A stretch of 64,000 nt of DNA from Treponema sp. (GCA_017534445.1 JAFXWC010000071.1:169568-233567), one strand, 5' to 3'. Shown: positions 48,121-56,636, counted from the first letter of the stretch. Translations and numbers: made by a program. The notes: a model not told the origin generated them from the letters alone.

Positions 48121-48576
48121 ATGACAACTAACGACGAAAGCGCTGGTACTTACGAAGTACGCGATTATGTAAAATGGGACAACAAATACGCCATCGGCAT
48201 TCCCGGAATAGATGCCCAGCACAAGAGGCTTATAGAACTCTGCAACGAAACATACAAAAAACTCATGCAGGGAGGCTCATCTTCTGAATCTGGAGCATGG
48301 AAGCCCCCGGTCAAGGAAGCGCTTACAGAATGTGTGGACTACGCAATAATACACTTTGGCACGGAAGAAAAGCTCATGGCAGAGGCAAACTACCCCGACC
48401 TGCCAAGGCACAAGAAGGAGCACGACAAGTTTACCCGCAAGGTACAGAAGGACTTTGAAGGCTTTGACGAAATGACCTTCACCAATGCGCTGCAGTTTGT
48501 AAAATTCCTCTACGACTGGATTCTTTCCCACGTAGCCCACGAAGACAAGCTTATTGCAAACTTCATTCAAAAATAG
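48121..48576 (+). CDS. bacteriohemerythrin
   Basis: 151 residues of the four-helix hemerythrin fold. The di-iron ligands are visible in order: His in GIDAQHKRLIEL, His and Glu in IIHFGTEEKLM, His pair in LPRHKKEHDKF and the end HVAHEDKLIANFI with Glu/Asp. It binds O2 reversibly and may serve as an oxygen sensor or buffer, or deliver O2-sensitive signals to chemotaxis. AAGGAAC precedes the ATG. The last 14 bases overlap the end of radC on the other strand. Confidence 0.92.
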   Translation: MTTNDESAGTYEVRDYVKWDNKYAIGIPGIDAQHKRLIELCNETYKKLMQGGSSSESGAWKPPVKEALTECVDYAIIHFGTEEKLMAEANYPDLPRHKKEHDKFTRKVQKDFEGFDEMTFTNALQFVKFLYDWILSHVAHEDKLIANFIQK

Positions 48577-49369
48577 CCGCATCCTGTGGATGCCCATCTT
48601 GTGGCTTGTCACCCAGAGGATAGTCATCCAGCGAACGGTCAGTCTGCAAATGGCCATCTAAAGGAACCCCTTCCAAAGGCCCCCTTTCTTGGCCGTCGGA
48701 TTTTTTTAGCATACCGTGCTCCAGAAAGCTAAAATAGGAGTCCTGGGTTATTATTATGTGGTCAAGCAAAGTAATGCCCAGAACCTCTCCCGCAAGCAAA
48801 AGCCTTGAAGTTACATTCATGTCCTCCCGGCTTGGCAGGCACTTTCCAAAGGGATGGTTGTGGCAGCATATTATACCCGAAGCATTCACCTTGACCGCAT
48901 GCTTAAAAACTTCCCTTGGGTGAACCATTGTCCGCTTGGCAGTCCCAACGGAAACAACGTGCTCTTCTATTATTTCCCTGCTGCCGTTTAGGGCAATGCT
49001 AACAAAATGCTCCCTCTGCTCAAGGGAAAAATGCTTTACATAGGGAAGAATGTCCAAGGGGCTTGTAATAACGCTCTTTAGGTAGCCGTTACGCCTCCTG
49101 CCAATTTCCACCGCCGCCGCCAAAGCAAGAGCCTTAGCATAACCAATACCGTCTATGCGGGTAAGGTTATCCACCAAGTCTTCCTGGTTGCTGGTGTTTA
49201 TAACCTTCATGGCCTTGTGGGCAAGCTGCTCAACCGGAGATTCCCTTGTGCCCTTGTTAAGAATTAGCATAAGAAGCTCTTCGTCGCTTGGGTAGCCCAG
49301 ACCACGCTCTATCGTAAGCTCGCGGATATCCGGCTTTGTCTTTTGCGCTGCATAAAATTCATTTTCCAT
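48563..49369 (-). CDS. radC: RadC family JAB/MPN protein
   Basis: 268 residues from the ATG at 49369. An N-terminal helix-hairpin-helix part (LTRIDGIGYAKALALAAAVE) is followed by the JAB metalloprotease-like domain with its metal motif (CCHNHPFGKCLPSREDMNVT: H-x-H and the later S-x2-D). The name DNA repair protein is historical; its role is uncertain. The last 40 residues form an odd tail of short near-repeats rich in Pro, Leu, Asp and Gly (PLEGVPLDGHL, PLGDKPQDGHPQD) not present in usual RadC. Confidence 0.9.
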   Translation of the reverse strand: MENEFYAAQKTKPDIRELTIERGLGYPSDEELLMLILNKGTRESPVEQLAHKAMKVINTSNQEDLVDNLTRIDGIGYAKALALAAAVEIGRRRNGYLKSVITSPLDILPYVKHFSLEQREHFVSIALNGSREIIEEHVVSVGTAKRTMVHPREVFKHAVKVNASGIICCHNHPFGKCLPSREDMNVTSRLLLAGEVLGITLLDHIIITQDSYFSFLEHGMLKKSDGQERGPLEGVPLDGHLQTDRSLDDYPLGDKPQDGHPQDAAIFE

Positions 49370-49437
49370 CACTTATATATGTGCCCTGAATTTTCAAAAA
49401 CTAACAAGTTTGCGCAATTTTTTTTGATTTTTCTTTT

Positions 49438-49590
49438 GGACGGTACTTTTTTAGGCTCTACCATTTTATATCTTGGCTAACTCGACCGCCAATGCCCTTC
49501 GTCACCGCCCTTCCACCCTTCGCTAACGCTCATTGCCGCTGCGCGTCAACTTCGGGGTTCCACGGCGGCGTACGTTTATCCGAGGTTGCC
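49438..49590. repeat. GC-rich dispersed repeat
   Basis: GGACGGTACTTTTTT (49438-49452), CTACCATT...TTGGCTAA, then CACCGCCCTTCC and a final GGGGTTCCACGGCGGCGTACG. The first block recurs at 55072, the second and third at 32037-32165. It holds no gene. Confidence 0.65.
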
Positions 49591-49630
49591 AATCCCACCC
49601 GAACCACGGTTGGTGAGTCCTTCGACAAGC

Positions 49631-50128
49631 TCAGGAACCACCAGTCGAACCGCCAAGTACAGAAAGGACATCCTTTGCAAGCTCAAAGCGCTCCAGAGTA
49701 AAGTCGCATGAATATATTTTGTGTTCTTTTCCGTCTTTTTTGCCAAAAACAAGGAGAAGGTCGTTCTGGTCAGTAAGAATGGCCGTTCCCTTTGCAATGC
49801 CCATCACAGCCTTTGCTGCGGCAAAAGCCATCCCCTCTTCACCGGAAAGCGTGGCTTGTGAAGACTGTGCGTTTGGAAGCGGAGCCTCCAGCGGTATCTG
49901 CACATAATCAGAAAGGCTTTCACTACTGCCAAAGCGTCCAAAGCGGGCGCGCCGCCTCCTGTAGCGCCTTATCTCTGCGCCGTCAAGCTTAAGCGCCAAA
50001 AGCTTCTCCTTAGCATCGGCATCCGTAAAGTCAACCAACCACTTCATGTCGCGAACATTGAGTATTATAGAAAAAACTATTAGCACAAGAAAAAACGCCA
50101 GAACTGCAAGGGTTATGTATTCCACCAT
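49631..50128 (-). CDS. single-pass membrane protein of unknown function
   Basis: 165 residues. One N-terminal helix (EYITLAVLAFFLVLIVFSII) anchors it, with the rest probably in the cytoplasm. An Arg-rich patch (RRYRRRRARFGRFG) follows near residue 55. The second half has no motif I know. The last residues (GGSTGGS) are encoded by the REP-like block TTCGACAAGCTCAGGAAC at 49620-49637, so the C-terminus may have been altered by repeat insertion. A single gene without obvious partners. Confidence 0.6.
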   Translation of the reverse strand: MVEYITLAVLAFFLVLIVFSIILNVRDMKWLVDFTDADAKEKLLALKLDGAEIRRYRRRRARFGRFGSSESLSDYVQIPLEAPLPNAQSSQATLSGEEGMAFAAAKAVMGIAKGTAILTDQNDLLLVFGKKDGKEHKIYSCDFTLERFELAKDVLSVLGGSTGGS

Positions 50129-50244
50129 TCCACTCTAGCACGCATGCTTTTGTCTTGCAAGGGCACTGTTATATCTGAAAAAAAATTCCCTAAAGTCTTG
50201 CTGCGCTCGACTTCGGTTAATCAAATCAAACATAGGAGTGATTT

Positions 50245-50328
50245 ATGGCAAAAACAACAGTAAGACCCGGAAACCCTTACATTGGCGAAGGTGGCAGAAT
50301 GCACATTTCTATATTGTGTATTCCGTAA
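50245..50328 (+). pseudogene. orphan gene start (truncated)
   Basis: TAGGAG, seven bases and ATG open a 27-codon frame (MAKTTVRPGNPYIGEGGRMH...). It looks like a true start, but stops where the sequence merges into the tail of the broken ATPase on the other strand. I take it as the surviving 5' end of a gene cut by the arrival of the ATPase segment. The product is not recognised. Confidence 0.3.
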
Positions 50329-51596
50329 AGGGGGATGTTCGTTAGCCAACCGTCACGCCTAAAATCAGCCAAGGATGTACGGACGGAAAATTCGTTCTGC
50401 CACTTTTGATGAAAAGCCTTAAGACTTTTTGCCTGCAAGTTTTCGCTAGCCTTTACTTCAATGGGAACGACAAGGCTTTCAATCTGTGTGACAAAATCAA
50501 TTTCACCTGATGAGTTGGGGGAAGAATAATAAAAGAGCTTCAAATCTGTTGACGACAAAAGTTATTGCAAAACGAACTGCTCCGTTAAAGCCCCCTTGAA
50601 TTCCACAAAAAACGCATTTTCATCAAGAATTGTTTTTATGTCAGTTTCCCCCAAAGCACAAAGCAGGCCTATGTCATTCATGTAAATTTTAAATGCATCA
50701 AGTTCTTCGTAAGCTTTTAAAGGATAGCCCGGTTTTGAAAGTCCATGGACAAGATGAATAAGCCCGCAGTCAGAAAGCCATTGTATTGCAAGCGCAAAGT
50801 CTTTTGCCCGGCTGCCTTTTTTTATCTGCCCATATATGAATTTTTTGTTTTCCTTAGAAAGCTGGGCTGGTATGGAATTCCAAACGAGATTCAGCCTTGC
50901 GCAAAGTTCCGCACTTGCATATTTTGAAAAATCCTGCTGATAAACTTCAAGAAGTGTTTTCTGAATTTTTCTAACCTGATTCCAGTCCTGCTCATCAATA
51001 AAATTCTGTACGACTTGAGGCATTCCTCCAACATAAAAATATTCTTTCATTCTACGAATAAAGCGGGCTTTTAATGAGCAAATCAAATTCCAGTCACAGG
51101 ATTGCAGAACAGAAATAAGCTGCTCGTTTTCCGTGGCCATTAAAAATTCAGTGAATGAAAGCGGATAAAGATTCAGCAAATCAACTTTGCCGACTGGAAA
51201 ATTAGTCCCTTGGTGTAGCGCCACCCCCATCTGGCTTCCCGCAGCAATTACGGCATATTCAGGGGCGTCTTCGCAAAAATATTTCAGGCTTGAAAGTGCA
51301 CGCGGAACTTCCTGAACCTCATCAAAGATAATTAAAGTTTCCCCTGCTTTTACAGAAATTCCAGTTTCCGCGCTGATGGCAAGAACAAGGCGGCTAATGT
51401 CAAAGTCACCTTCAAAAACAGTTTTCATCGCAGAATTATTGTCAAAATTAACATAGGCAACATTCTTAAAATAACGTTTTCCAAATTCCTTCATTACCCA
51501 TGTTTTGCCAACCTGCCTTGCCCCCCTTAGGACAAGCGGCTTTCTTGCGGGAGAATTCTTCCACTGCTCCAGTTTTGAAAAAATAAGCCGTTCCAT
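50277..51596 (-). pseudogene. AAA ATPase with DUF4143, broken by an in-frame stop
   Basis: The first 344 codons (51596-50562) carry a Walker A (RGARQVGKTWVMKEF), Walker B (TLIIFDEVQEV) and a sensor (IAAGSQMG), then the winged-helix and the start of DUF4143 (LDAFKIYMNDIGLL, GALTEQFVLQ). TAA at 50562-50564 ends it, and the same frame continues with LLSSTDLKLFYYSSPNSSGE and IDFVTQIESLVVPIEVKASE, the rest of DUF4143. A single change from GAA to TAA would explain it. Either a pseudogene or a read error. Such ATPases are mobile orphan genes of unknown role. The last few codons appear to run into foreign sequence. Confidence 0.8.
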
Positions 51597-51770
51597 ACCT
51601 AAATCTTACATTTTTCATGTGCACTTTTCAAGACATTACTACACTTTTCATGCACACTTTTTGACACAAAACACCACTTTTCAGGCGCACTTTGACAACT
51701 CATATAACAATTACCAAAAGTAGGTAGTTTTTGCTGAACGAGTTTCACAATTTTGCGGCACTTTTTTATG

Positions 51771-51955
51771 CACCCGCCCCTGCCGTTGAAGGAAGGTCTG
51801 TGCCATTTTGAAGGGGCTTTCCGGGGTTCCGCGGAACCAAATAGACGTAAAACAAGTAGCGCCATGGATGGCGCGTCTTTTGTTTAAATAAAGAAGCAGG
51901 TGAGTTTTCGCAGAAAACTCATGGTAAAAAATTGCATGGATGCAATTTTTTACCA
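51771..51955. repeat. composite hairpin repeat
   Basis: The module CTTTCCGGGGTTCCGCGGAA, hairpin GCGCC-ATGGAT-GGCGC (51859-51874), hairpin TGAGTTTTC-gca-GAAAACTCA (51901-51921) and the 14-bp hairpin (51922-51955, loop ATGGAT). It shares the hairpin types with 42474-42675 and 45698-46110. Between it and the ATPase start (51600-51770) there is only AT-rich sequence with several near-copies of ACTTTTCA(T/G)GC. Confidence 0.75.
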
Positions 51956-51965
51956 ACCGTACCTA

Positions 51966-52598
51966 TCACTCTGCAAGAGCATCACAAAAAATGTAGATGG
52001 CGCCACACAAAATAATAAGGTGGCCAATTATTGCCTTTATAAAAACAAGTTTTTTGTGCCTTTCTTCTGCATCAGAATCCTTGTTTACAGAGCAAATTGT
52101 GAATATCTCGTCCACTATAGAAAAGACACGGTAGTAGCGGGCAGGAAGCAGTACAAACAGGCTTAAAATCATAGTCATGCAAAAGGGAAAGGCAAAAAGA
52201 AGCAGCCCCTTTGCGCTAAAAGTCTTTTCCACACCAAATTTACAGACTGCATAAATTGCAAAGCCTATGCCTATCACAAAAGAATAGATTGCAGAAAGAA
52301 GCAGAAGCTTTAGAAAACTCAAGTGGAAAAATTCTTCAACAAGATATTCAAAACTTCCTTTTTCATATTGATTGGCCTTGTTTTTTCGGGCAGGCTTTTT
52401 GTCCACAACGGCAGTTCCCGAAAGCTTCTTTTTGATTCCATTTATTTCTGTAAGGACTTCATCATAAATGTTTTCATCAACAAGAAGCTCAAAGTCTTCA
52501 AAAGTTTCATGGATTTGGCTTTCAAAACATTTATCTTCCAAATGCTTTTTTAAGGCTTCCACTTCTGTTCCATACTTAGACTCAAAGACTTTTTTCAT
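51966..52598 (-). CDS. membrane protein of unknown function
   Basis: 210 residues. The first 100 are soluble, charged and helical (YGTEVEALKKHLEDKCFESQ), followed by four hydrophobic helices between about 98 and 205 (LLLLSAIYSFVIGIGFAIYA; GLLLFAFPFCMTMILSLFVL; a third near 150; AIIGHLIILCGAIYIFCDAL). Both ends lie in the cytoplasm if the helices alternate. I do not recognise the family. Single gene; the triple hairpin at 52691-52771 lies upstream of it. Confidence 0.6.
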   Translation of the reverse strand: MKKVFESKYGTEVEALKKHLEDKCFESQIHETFEDFELLVDENIYDEVLTEINGIKKKLSGTAVVDKKPARKNKANQYEKGSFEYLVEEFFHLSFLKLLLLSAIYSFVIGIGFAIYAVCKFGVEKTFSAKGLLLFAFPFCMTMILSLFVLLPARYYRVFSIVDEIFTICSVNKDSDAEERHKKLVFIKAIIGHLIILCGAIYIFCDALAE

Positions 52599-52690
52599 AT
52601 TACGGCTTCAGTTTACATTTTTCATGCTTGCTTTTCAAGATAGCACTACAGTCTTTAGCCAGGCTTTTGCATCAACAAGCCCTGAAAAAA

Positions 52691-52771
52691 ATTTCCTAAA
52701 GTATACTTTAGGAAATGGAATTGACTAATTCCATTAAAAACGAAAACTTCGCTACGCTCGTTTTCGTTTTT
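52691..52771. repeat. three consecutive hairpins
   Basis: A 26-bp perfect palindrome (52691-52716, half-site ATTTCCTAAAGTA), a hairpin AATGGAATT-gact-AATTCCATT (52714-52735) that shares its first bases with it, and a 12-bp stem AAAAACGAAAAC/GTTTTCGTTTTT (52736-52771) with the core TTCGCTACGCTC. The core is the same as in the nested palindromes. The last stem has T runs in both directions and may end transcription. It lies between divergent genes. Confidence 0.75.
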
Positions 52772-52806
52772 AAAAAAGATTCTACACCTTTATGGAGGAG
52801 GATTTT

Positions 52807-53025
52807 ATGCCAACTGGTAAGGGGAAAAAATGTCCATGGTGTCATAAGCAGACTGTGCACCAAATAGGAGCAGACATGTTAAAATGTAGTAATTGTACAT
52901 ATGAAGCACAACTCCTGAATGACAAATCTGGAAAAGGTCAGTATTGCCCTATTTGTAAACACTGGACAGTCTATAATGGAGTATGCACAAACGATTGCAT
53001 AAGAGTTCCCTATCCTTGGCCTTAA
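52807..53025 (+). CDS. small four-knuckle zinc-ribbon protein
   Basis: 72 residues from the ATG at 52807; GGAGGAGG six to twelve bases upstream is a very strong site. Cys pairs are CPWCHKQ, CSNC, CPICKHW and CTNDC, eight Cys in all, enough for two zinc ribbons. Nothing else is conserved that I know. Proteins of this kind bind nucleic acid or other proteins; the role here is unknown. The strong ribosome site and preserved Cys spacing argue for a real gene. Confidence 0.65.
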   Translation: MPTGKGKKCPWCHKQTVHQIGADMLKCSNCTYEAQLLNDKSGKGQYCPICKHWTVYNGVCTNDCIRVPYPWP

Positions 53026-53039
53026 ATTATCAAATTAAG

Positions 53040-53160
53040 GATGGGCGTATTTACAGATTGCTCGCACCAAGCGCGGCAGGGATTGGAGCACCTTTAGTCC
53101 CGGCCGTAGGCTGGGATGAGCCGCGCAAGACGGCGAAGTGCGTAAAGCCCACACAAATGG
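53040..53160. repeat. GC-rich repeat-like block
   Basis: GCGCGGCAGGGATTGGAGC, TAGTCCCGGCCGTAGGCTGG and GCCGCGCAAGACGGCGAAG resemble the GC-rich modules at 42640-42675 and 55190-55230 but are more diverged. No gene is seen. The gpmI promoter follows. Confidence 0.4.
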
Positions 53161-53242
53161 CACAAGATGTTCTTTATTGCAACAAATTCGACTGCATACA
53201 AAAGCGCCGCAAAATCACCGCAGAAAATCAATTCCCCACACA

Positions 53243-53271
53243 TTGCCCAGAGTTAAAAAATTCAATATAAT
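53243..53271 (+). promoter_or_regulatory. promoter of gpmI
   Basis: TTGCCC (53243-53248), a 17-base spacer and a perfect TATAAT (53266-53271) lie 35 bp before the gpmI start, which has AAGGAG upstream. Confidence 0.75.
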
Positions 53272-53306
53272 GCTTCTATTGACTATCTAGTGTAAGGAGT
53301 TATCCA

Positions 53307-54980
53307 ATGGCAGAAAAAGTTGCGGACACTATGCATCCGCTTGCAAAAAATCCAAACTGGAAGGGACGCAGGGGCCCTGTAGTTCTTGTTATTATGGACG
53401 GCGTAGGCTACGGCAAGTACGAAGAAGGAGACGCCGTAAAAGCTTCCAAGATGAAATACCTTGACTGGTTCACGGCAAACTGCCCCCACACAAAACTCAA
53501 AGCCCACGGAACAGCAGTAGGTCTTCCCTCAGACGACGACATGGGAAACAGCGAAGTTGGCCACAACGCAATGGGCTGCGGACGCGTATTTGCACAGGGC
53601 GCAAAACTCGTAGGAGAATCAATCACAAGCGGCACTTTGTATGAAGGCGCAACCTGGAAAAAACTTATAAAGAACGTAAAGGACAAGAATTCAACCTTCC
53701 ACTTTATTGGCCTCGTTTCTGACGGCAACGTTCACAGCCACATAGACCACCTCAAGGGCATGGTTCAGCAGGCAAACAAAGAAGGAATCAAGAAAATCCG
53801 CGTACACGCACTTTTGGACGGACGCGACGTTCCACCAACAAGCGCACTCGAATACATTACACCCCTCGAAGAATTCCTTGCATCTTTTAAGGACGCAGAC
53901 TACCGCATCGCATCGGGCGGCGGACGCATGTACATGACAATGGACCGCTACAACGCAGACTGGAGCATGGTTCAGCGCGGCTGGTACGCACACGTTCTTG
54001 GAGAAGGACGCCAGTTTGCAAGCGCAACAGAAGCAATCAAGACCTACCGCAGCGAAACACCCGACGTTCTTGACCAGGACATGCACGAATTTGTAATCGC
54101 AGAAGGCGGAAAGCCAGTTGGAACAATAGGCGACGGCGACAGTGTAATCTACTTTAACTTCCGCGGCGACCGCGCACTGGAAATTTCCGCTGCATTCGAG
54201 GGAGACTCTTCCTTTGACAAGTTCGACAGAAAGCGCGTTCCAGCAGTAGAATACGCAGGCATGATGGAATACGACGGCGACAACCACAAGCCAGCCCAGT
54301 ACCTTGTAAACCCGCCAAGCATTGACCGCACCATGGATGAATACCTTACAAAGAGCGGCGTACACCTTATGGCAATTTCCGAAACCCAGAAGTACGGCCA
54401 CGTAACCTACTTCTTTAACGGAAACCGCCCCGGCGAATTTGACAAGAACCTTGAAACTTACGAGGAAGTCCCAAGCGACGTAGTTCCTTTTGAGCAGCGC
54501 CCATGGATGAAGTGTGCAGAAATCACCGACAAGGTAATCGATGCAATCAAGAGCGGCAAGTACGACCACATCCGCCTTAACTACCCCAACGGAGACATGG
54601 TTGGCCACACAGGCGTATTCAATGCCGTTGTATGCTCAATGGAAGGAATGGACCTGCAGCTTGGAAGGCTTAAGGCTGCAATCGAAGAAGCCGGCGGAAT
54701 CATGTGCATCACCGCTGACCACGGCAACAGTGACGACATGTACGAGCACAAAAAGGACGGCTCGGTTGCAAAAGACGCAAGCGGCGAACCAAAGGCAAAG
54801 ACAAGCCACAGCCTTAACCCGGTACCAGGCATCATCTACGACCCTGAATACAAGGGCGAATACGACACCGAGCACCTTAACGAAGGACTTGGCATTTCTT
54901 CTTGGCCTGCAACCCTCATGACACTCATGGGCTTTGTACCGCCAACAGACTACGACAAGTCAATCATCAACTTAAAGTAG
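53307..54980 (+). CDS. gpmI: 2,3-bisphosphoglycerate-independent phosphoglycerate mutase
   Basis: 557 residues. It converts 3- to 2-phosphoglycerate in glycolysis using two Mn ions. The alkaline-phosphatase-type metal site begins with VLVIMDGVGYGKYEEGDAV; the catalytic Ser is in DDMGNSEVGHNAMG. The phosphotransferase insert has IRVHALLDGRDVPP and GGGRMYMTMDRY. The second metal site is in HIRLNYPNGDMVGHTGVF and ITADHGNSDDM. The length fits the longer iPGM type. It has its own promoter and terminator, and its codon use is biased towards C-ending codons as expected of a highly expressed glycolytic gene. Confidence 0.96.
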   Translation: MAEKVADTMHPLAKNPNWKGRRGPVVLVIMDGVGYGKYEEGDAVKASKMKYLDWFTANCPHTKLKAHGTAVGLPSDDDMGNSEVGHNAMGCGRVFAQGAKLVGESITSGTLYEGATWKKLIKNVKDKNSTFHFIGLVSDGNVHSHIDHLKGMVQQANKEGIKKIRVHALLDGRDVPPTSALEYITPLEEFLASFKDADYRIASGGGRMYMTMDRYNADWSMVQRGWYAHVLGEGRQFASATEAIKTYRSETPDVLDQDMHEFVIAEGGKPVGTIGDGDSVIYFNFRGDRALEISAAFEGDSSFDKFDRKRVPAVEYAGMMEYDGDNHKPAQYLVNPPSIDRTMDEYLTKSGVHLMAISETQKYGHVTYFFNGNRPGEFDKNLETYEEVPSDVVPFEQRPWMKCAEITDKVIDAIKSGKYDHIRLNYPNGDMVGHTGVFNAVVCSMEGMDLQLGRLKAAIEEAGGIMCITADHGNSDDMYEHKKDGSVAKDASGEPKAKTSHSLNPVPGIIYDPEYKGEYDTEHLNEGLGISSWPATLMTLMGFVPPTDYDKSIINLK

Positions 54981-55017
54981 TGCCTATTAAAGCAGTACTC
55001 AGCTAAAAACAAAAAGG

Positions 55018-55066
55018 CCTGTCAGGAAACAGAAGCTATCTTCATTCCCGGCAGGCTTTTTTTATT
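55018..55066 (+). terminator. terminator of gpmI
   Basis: GCCTGTC and GGCAGGC pair around a 26-base loop and are followed by TTTTTTTATTTTTTT. It lies 38 bp after the gpmI stop codon. Confidence 0.8.
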
Positions 55067-55071
55067 TTTTT

Positions 55072-55252
55072 GGACGGTGCTTTTTTTAGTTCGTCCATGC
55101 ATTCATTGGCTATAATCGGCTACCATGCCTATGCGCCACCGCCCTCGCTTGAAACTTCGCATGTTCATGCTCGTTGCGAAATCCGCCCTTCCCTAACGGT
55201 CATCCCGCCCTTACGGCCGGGACTAACGGGGCTCCATGGCGGCGTAGGTTCT
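55072..55252. repeat. GC-rich dispersed repeat
   Basis: GGACGGTGCTTTTTTT, GCCACCGCCCTCGC and the end GGGGCTCCATGGCGGCGTAGG repeat the plan of 49438-49590 and 32000-32165. It runs up to the last codons of the OAH sulfhydrylase gene. Confidence 0.65.
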
Positions 55253-55253
55253 T

Positions 55254-56468
55254 TTAAATAGCTGCCAAACCGCGGTCAATATCTTCTATAATATCATCAA
55301 TATTTTCCAAACCGCAGCTGAACCTTACCATGCCACCGTCAATTCCAGCCGCAACAAGCTGCTCGTCCGTAAGCTGGCGGTGGGTTGCGCTAGCCGGATG
55401 AAGAACACAAGTGCGTATGTCCGCAACATGAACCTCGTCCGTGGCAAGTTTTAGCGCATCCATAAAACGCATAGCAGCATCACGGCCACCCTTTATGCTA
55501 ATAGTAACAACACCGCTTGCGCCAAGCGGAAGATACTTCTTTGCAAGCTCATGATACTTGTCTCCCTCAAGCCCCGGATACTGAACGGAAGCAATCTTTG
55601 GAGAAGCCTTAAAATGCTTTGCAACCGCAAGTGCATTTGCGCAGTAAAGCGGCATTCTGGCAGAAAGAGTCTCAAGCCCCAAATTTAAAAGGAATGCGCT
55701 GTGTGCAGCAGGGTAACAGCCAAAGTCCCTCATCAGCTGGGTGCGTGCCTTTACAATATAAGCCGCCTTTCCAAAAGACTCAATGTAGTTAAGACCGTGG
55801 TAGCTTGGATCAGGCTCAACAATATCCGCAAAAAAGCCTGTCTTCTTGTTTGCAGCAACCCAGTCAAAGTTGCCCGAATCAACAATTGCACCGCCCCCCT
55901 GAACCGCATGGCCGTCCATGTATTTTGTAGTCGAATGGGTAACAATGTCACAGCCCCATTCAAATGGACGGCAAAGAACCGGAGTTGCAAAAGTATTGTC
56001 CACAATCAGAGGCACATTCTTTGAGTGTGCAACCTTGGCCCATTTTTCAAAATCAAAAACACCAAGGGCAGGATTTGCAATAGTCTCTCCAAAAACAAGC
56101 TTTGTGTTTGGCTTAAAAGCCTTTGCAATCTCTTCTTCCGAAGCGTCTTCCTTAACCCAAATGCACTCAATGCCAAGCTTCTTAAAGGTAAAGTTAAAAA
56201 GGTTCACCGTTCCGCCGTAAATACAGCTGCTGGCAATAAAACTGTCCCCCGCAGAACAAAGGTTAAGAACCGCCAGCATGTTTGCAGCCTGACCGCTGGA
56301 AGTAAGCATGCAGCCAACGCCGCCTTCCATATCCGCAATCTTTTTTTCTACCGCATCGCAGGTTGGGTTTGCAAAACGCGAATACATAAATTCCGTGGGC
56401 TTGTCAAAAAGAGCCGCCACGTGGTCGCAGGAATCAAATTTGTATGTCGTAGACTGAACAATCGGCAC
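55254..56468 (-). CDS. O-acetylhomoserine sulfhydrylase (PLP enzyme) with disrupted start
   Basis: Cys/Met-metabolism PLP enzyme that probably makes homocysteine from O-acetylhomoserine and sulfide. CDIVTHSTTKYMDGHA carries the PLP Lys; SSGQAANMLAVLNLCSAGDS and the C-terminal RFSCGLENIDDIIEDIDRGL are typical. The frame is open to 56525 and encodes the usual N-terminus (IETKCLHSGYEPKNGEPRVV). Just before it, an ATG at 56529-56531 with an AGAGGA site is followed at once by TAA (56526-56528). One A-to-T change from an AAA codon explains it. The coordinates given start at the GTG codon 56468; initiation at ATT 56525 is also possible. It may be a recent pseudogene. Confidence 0.8.
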   Translation of the reverse strand: MPIVQSTTYKFDSCDHVAALFDKPTEFMYSRFANPTCDAVEKKIADMEGGVGCMLTSSGQAANMLAVLNLCSAGDSFIASSCIYGGTVNLFNFTFKKLGIECIWVKEDASEEEIAKAFKPNTKLVFGETIANPALGVFDFEKWAKVAHSKNVPLIVDNTFATPVLCRPFEWGCDIVTHSTTKYMDGHAVQGGGAIVDSGNFDWVAANKKTGFFADIVEPDPSYHGLNYIESFGKAAYIVKARTQLMRDFGCYPAAHSAFLLNLGLETLSARMPLYCANALAVAKHFKASPKIASVQYPGLEGDKYHELAKKYLPLGASGVVTISIKGGRDAAMRFMDALKLATDEVHVADIRTCVLHPASATHRQLTDEQLVAAGIDGGMVRFSCGLENIDDIIEDIDRGLAAI

Positions 56469-56636
56469 AACGCGCGGCTCACCGTTCTTTGGCTCATATC
56501 CAGAATGAAGGCATTTTGTCTCAATTTACATAATCTATCCTCTAGAGTTATAGTTTTTTTCTATAGTACAACTTTTTCAATCTTATGAAAATACACAGGA
56601 TAGATTTTGAGCTTCTCTTTATTTTTCTTGCGGCAG

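Noticed and set aside
53691..54608. 305-codon open frame on the minus strand
   Set aside because: It is the shadow of gpmI in a frame opened by the strong C-ending codon bias; it is low in known motifs and rich in Val and Cys.
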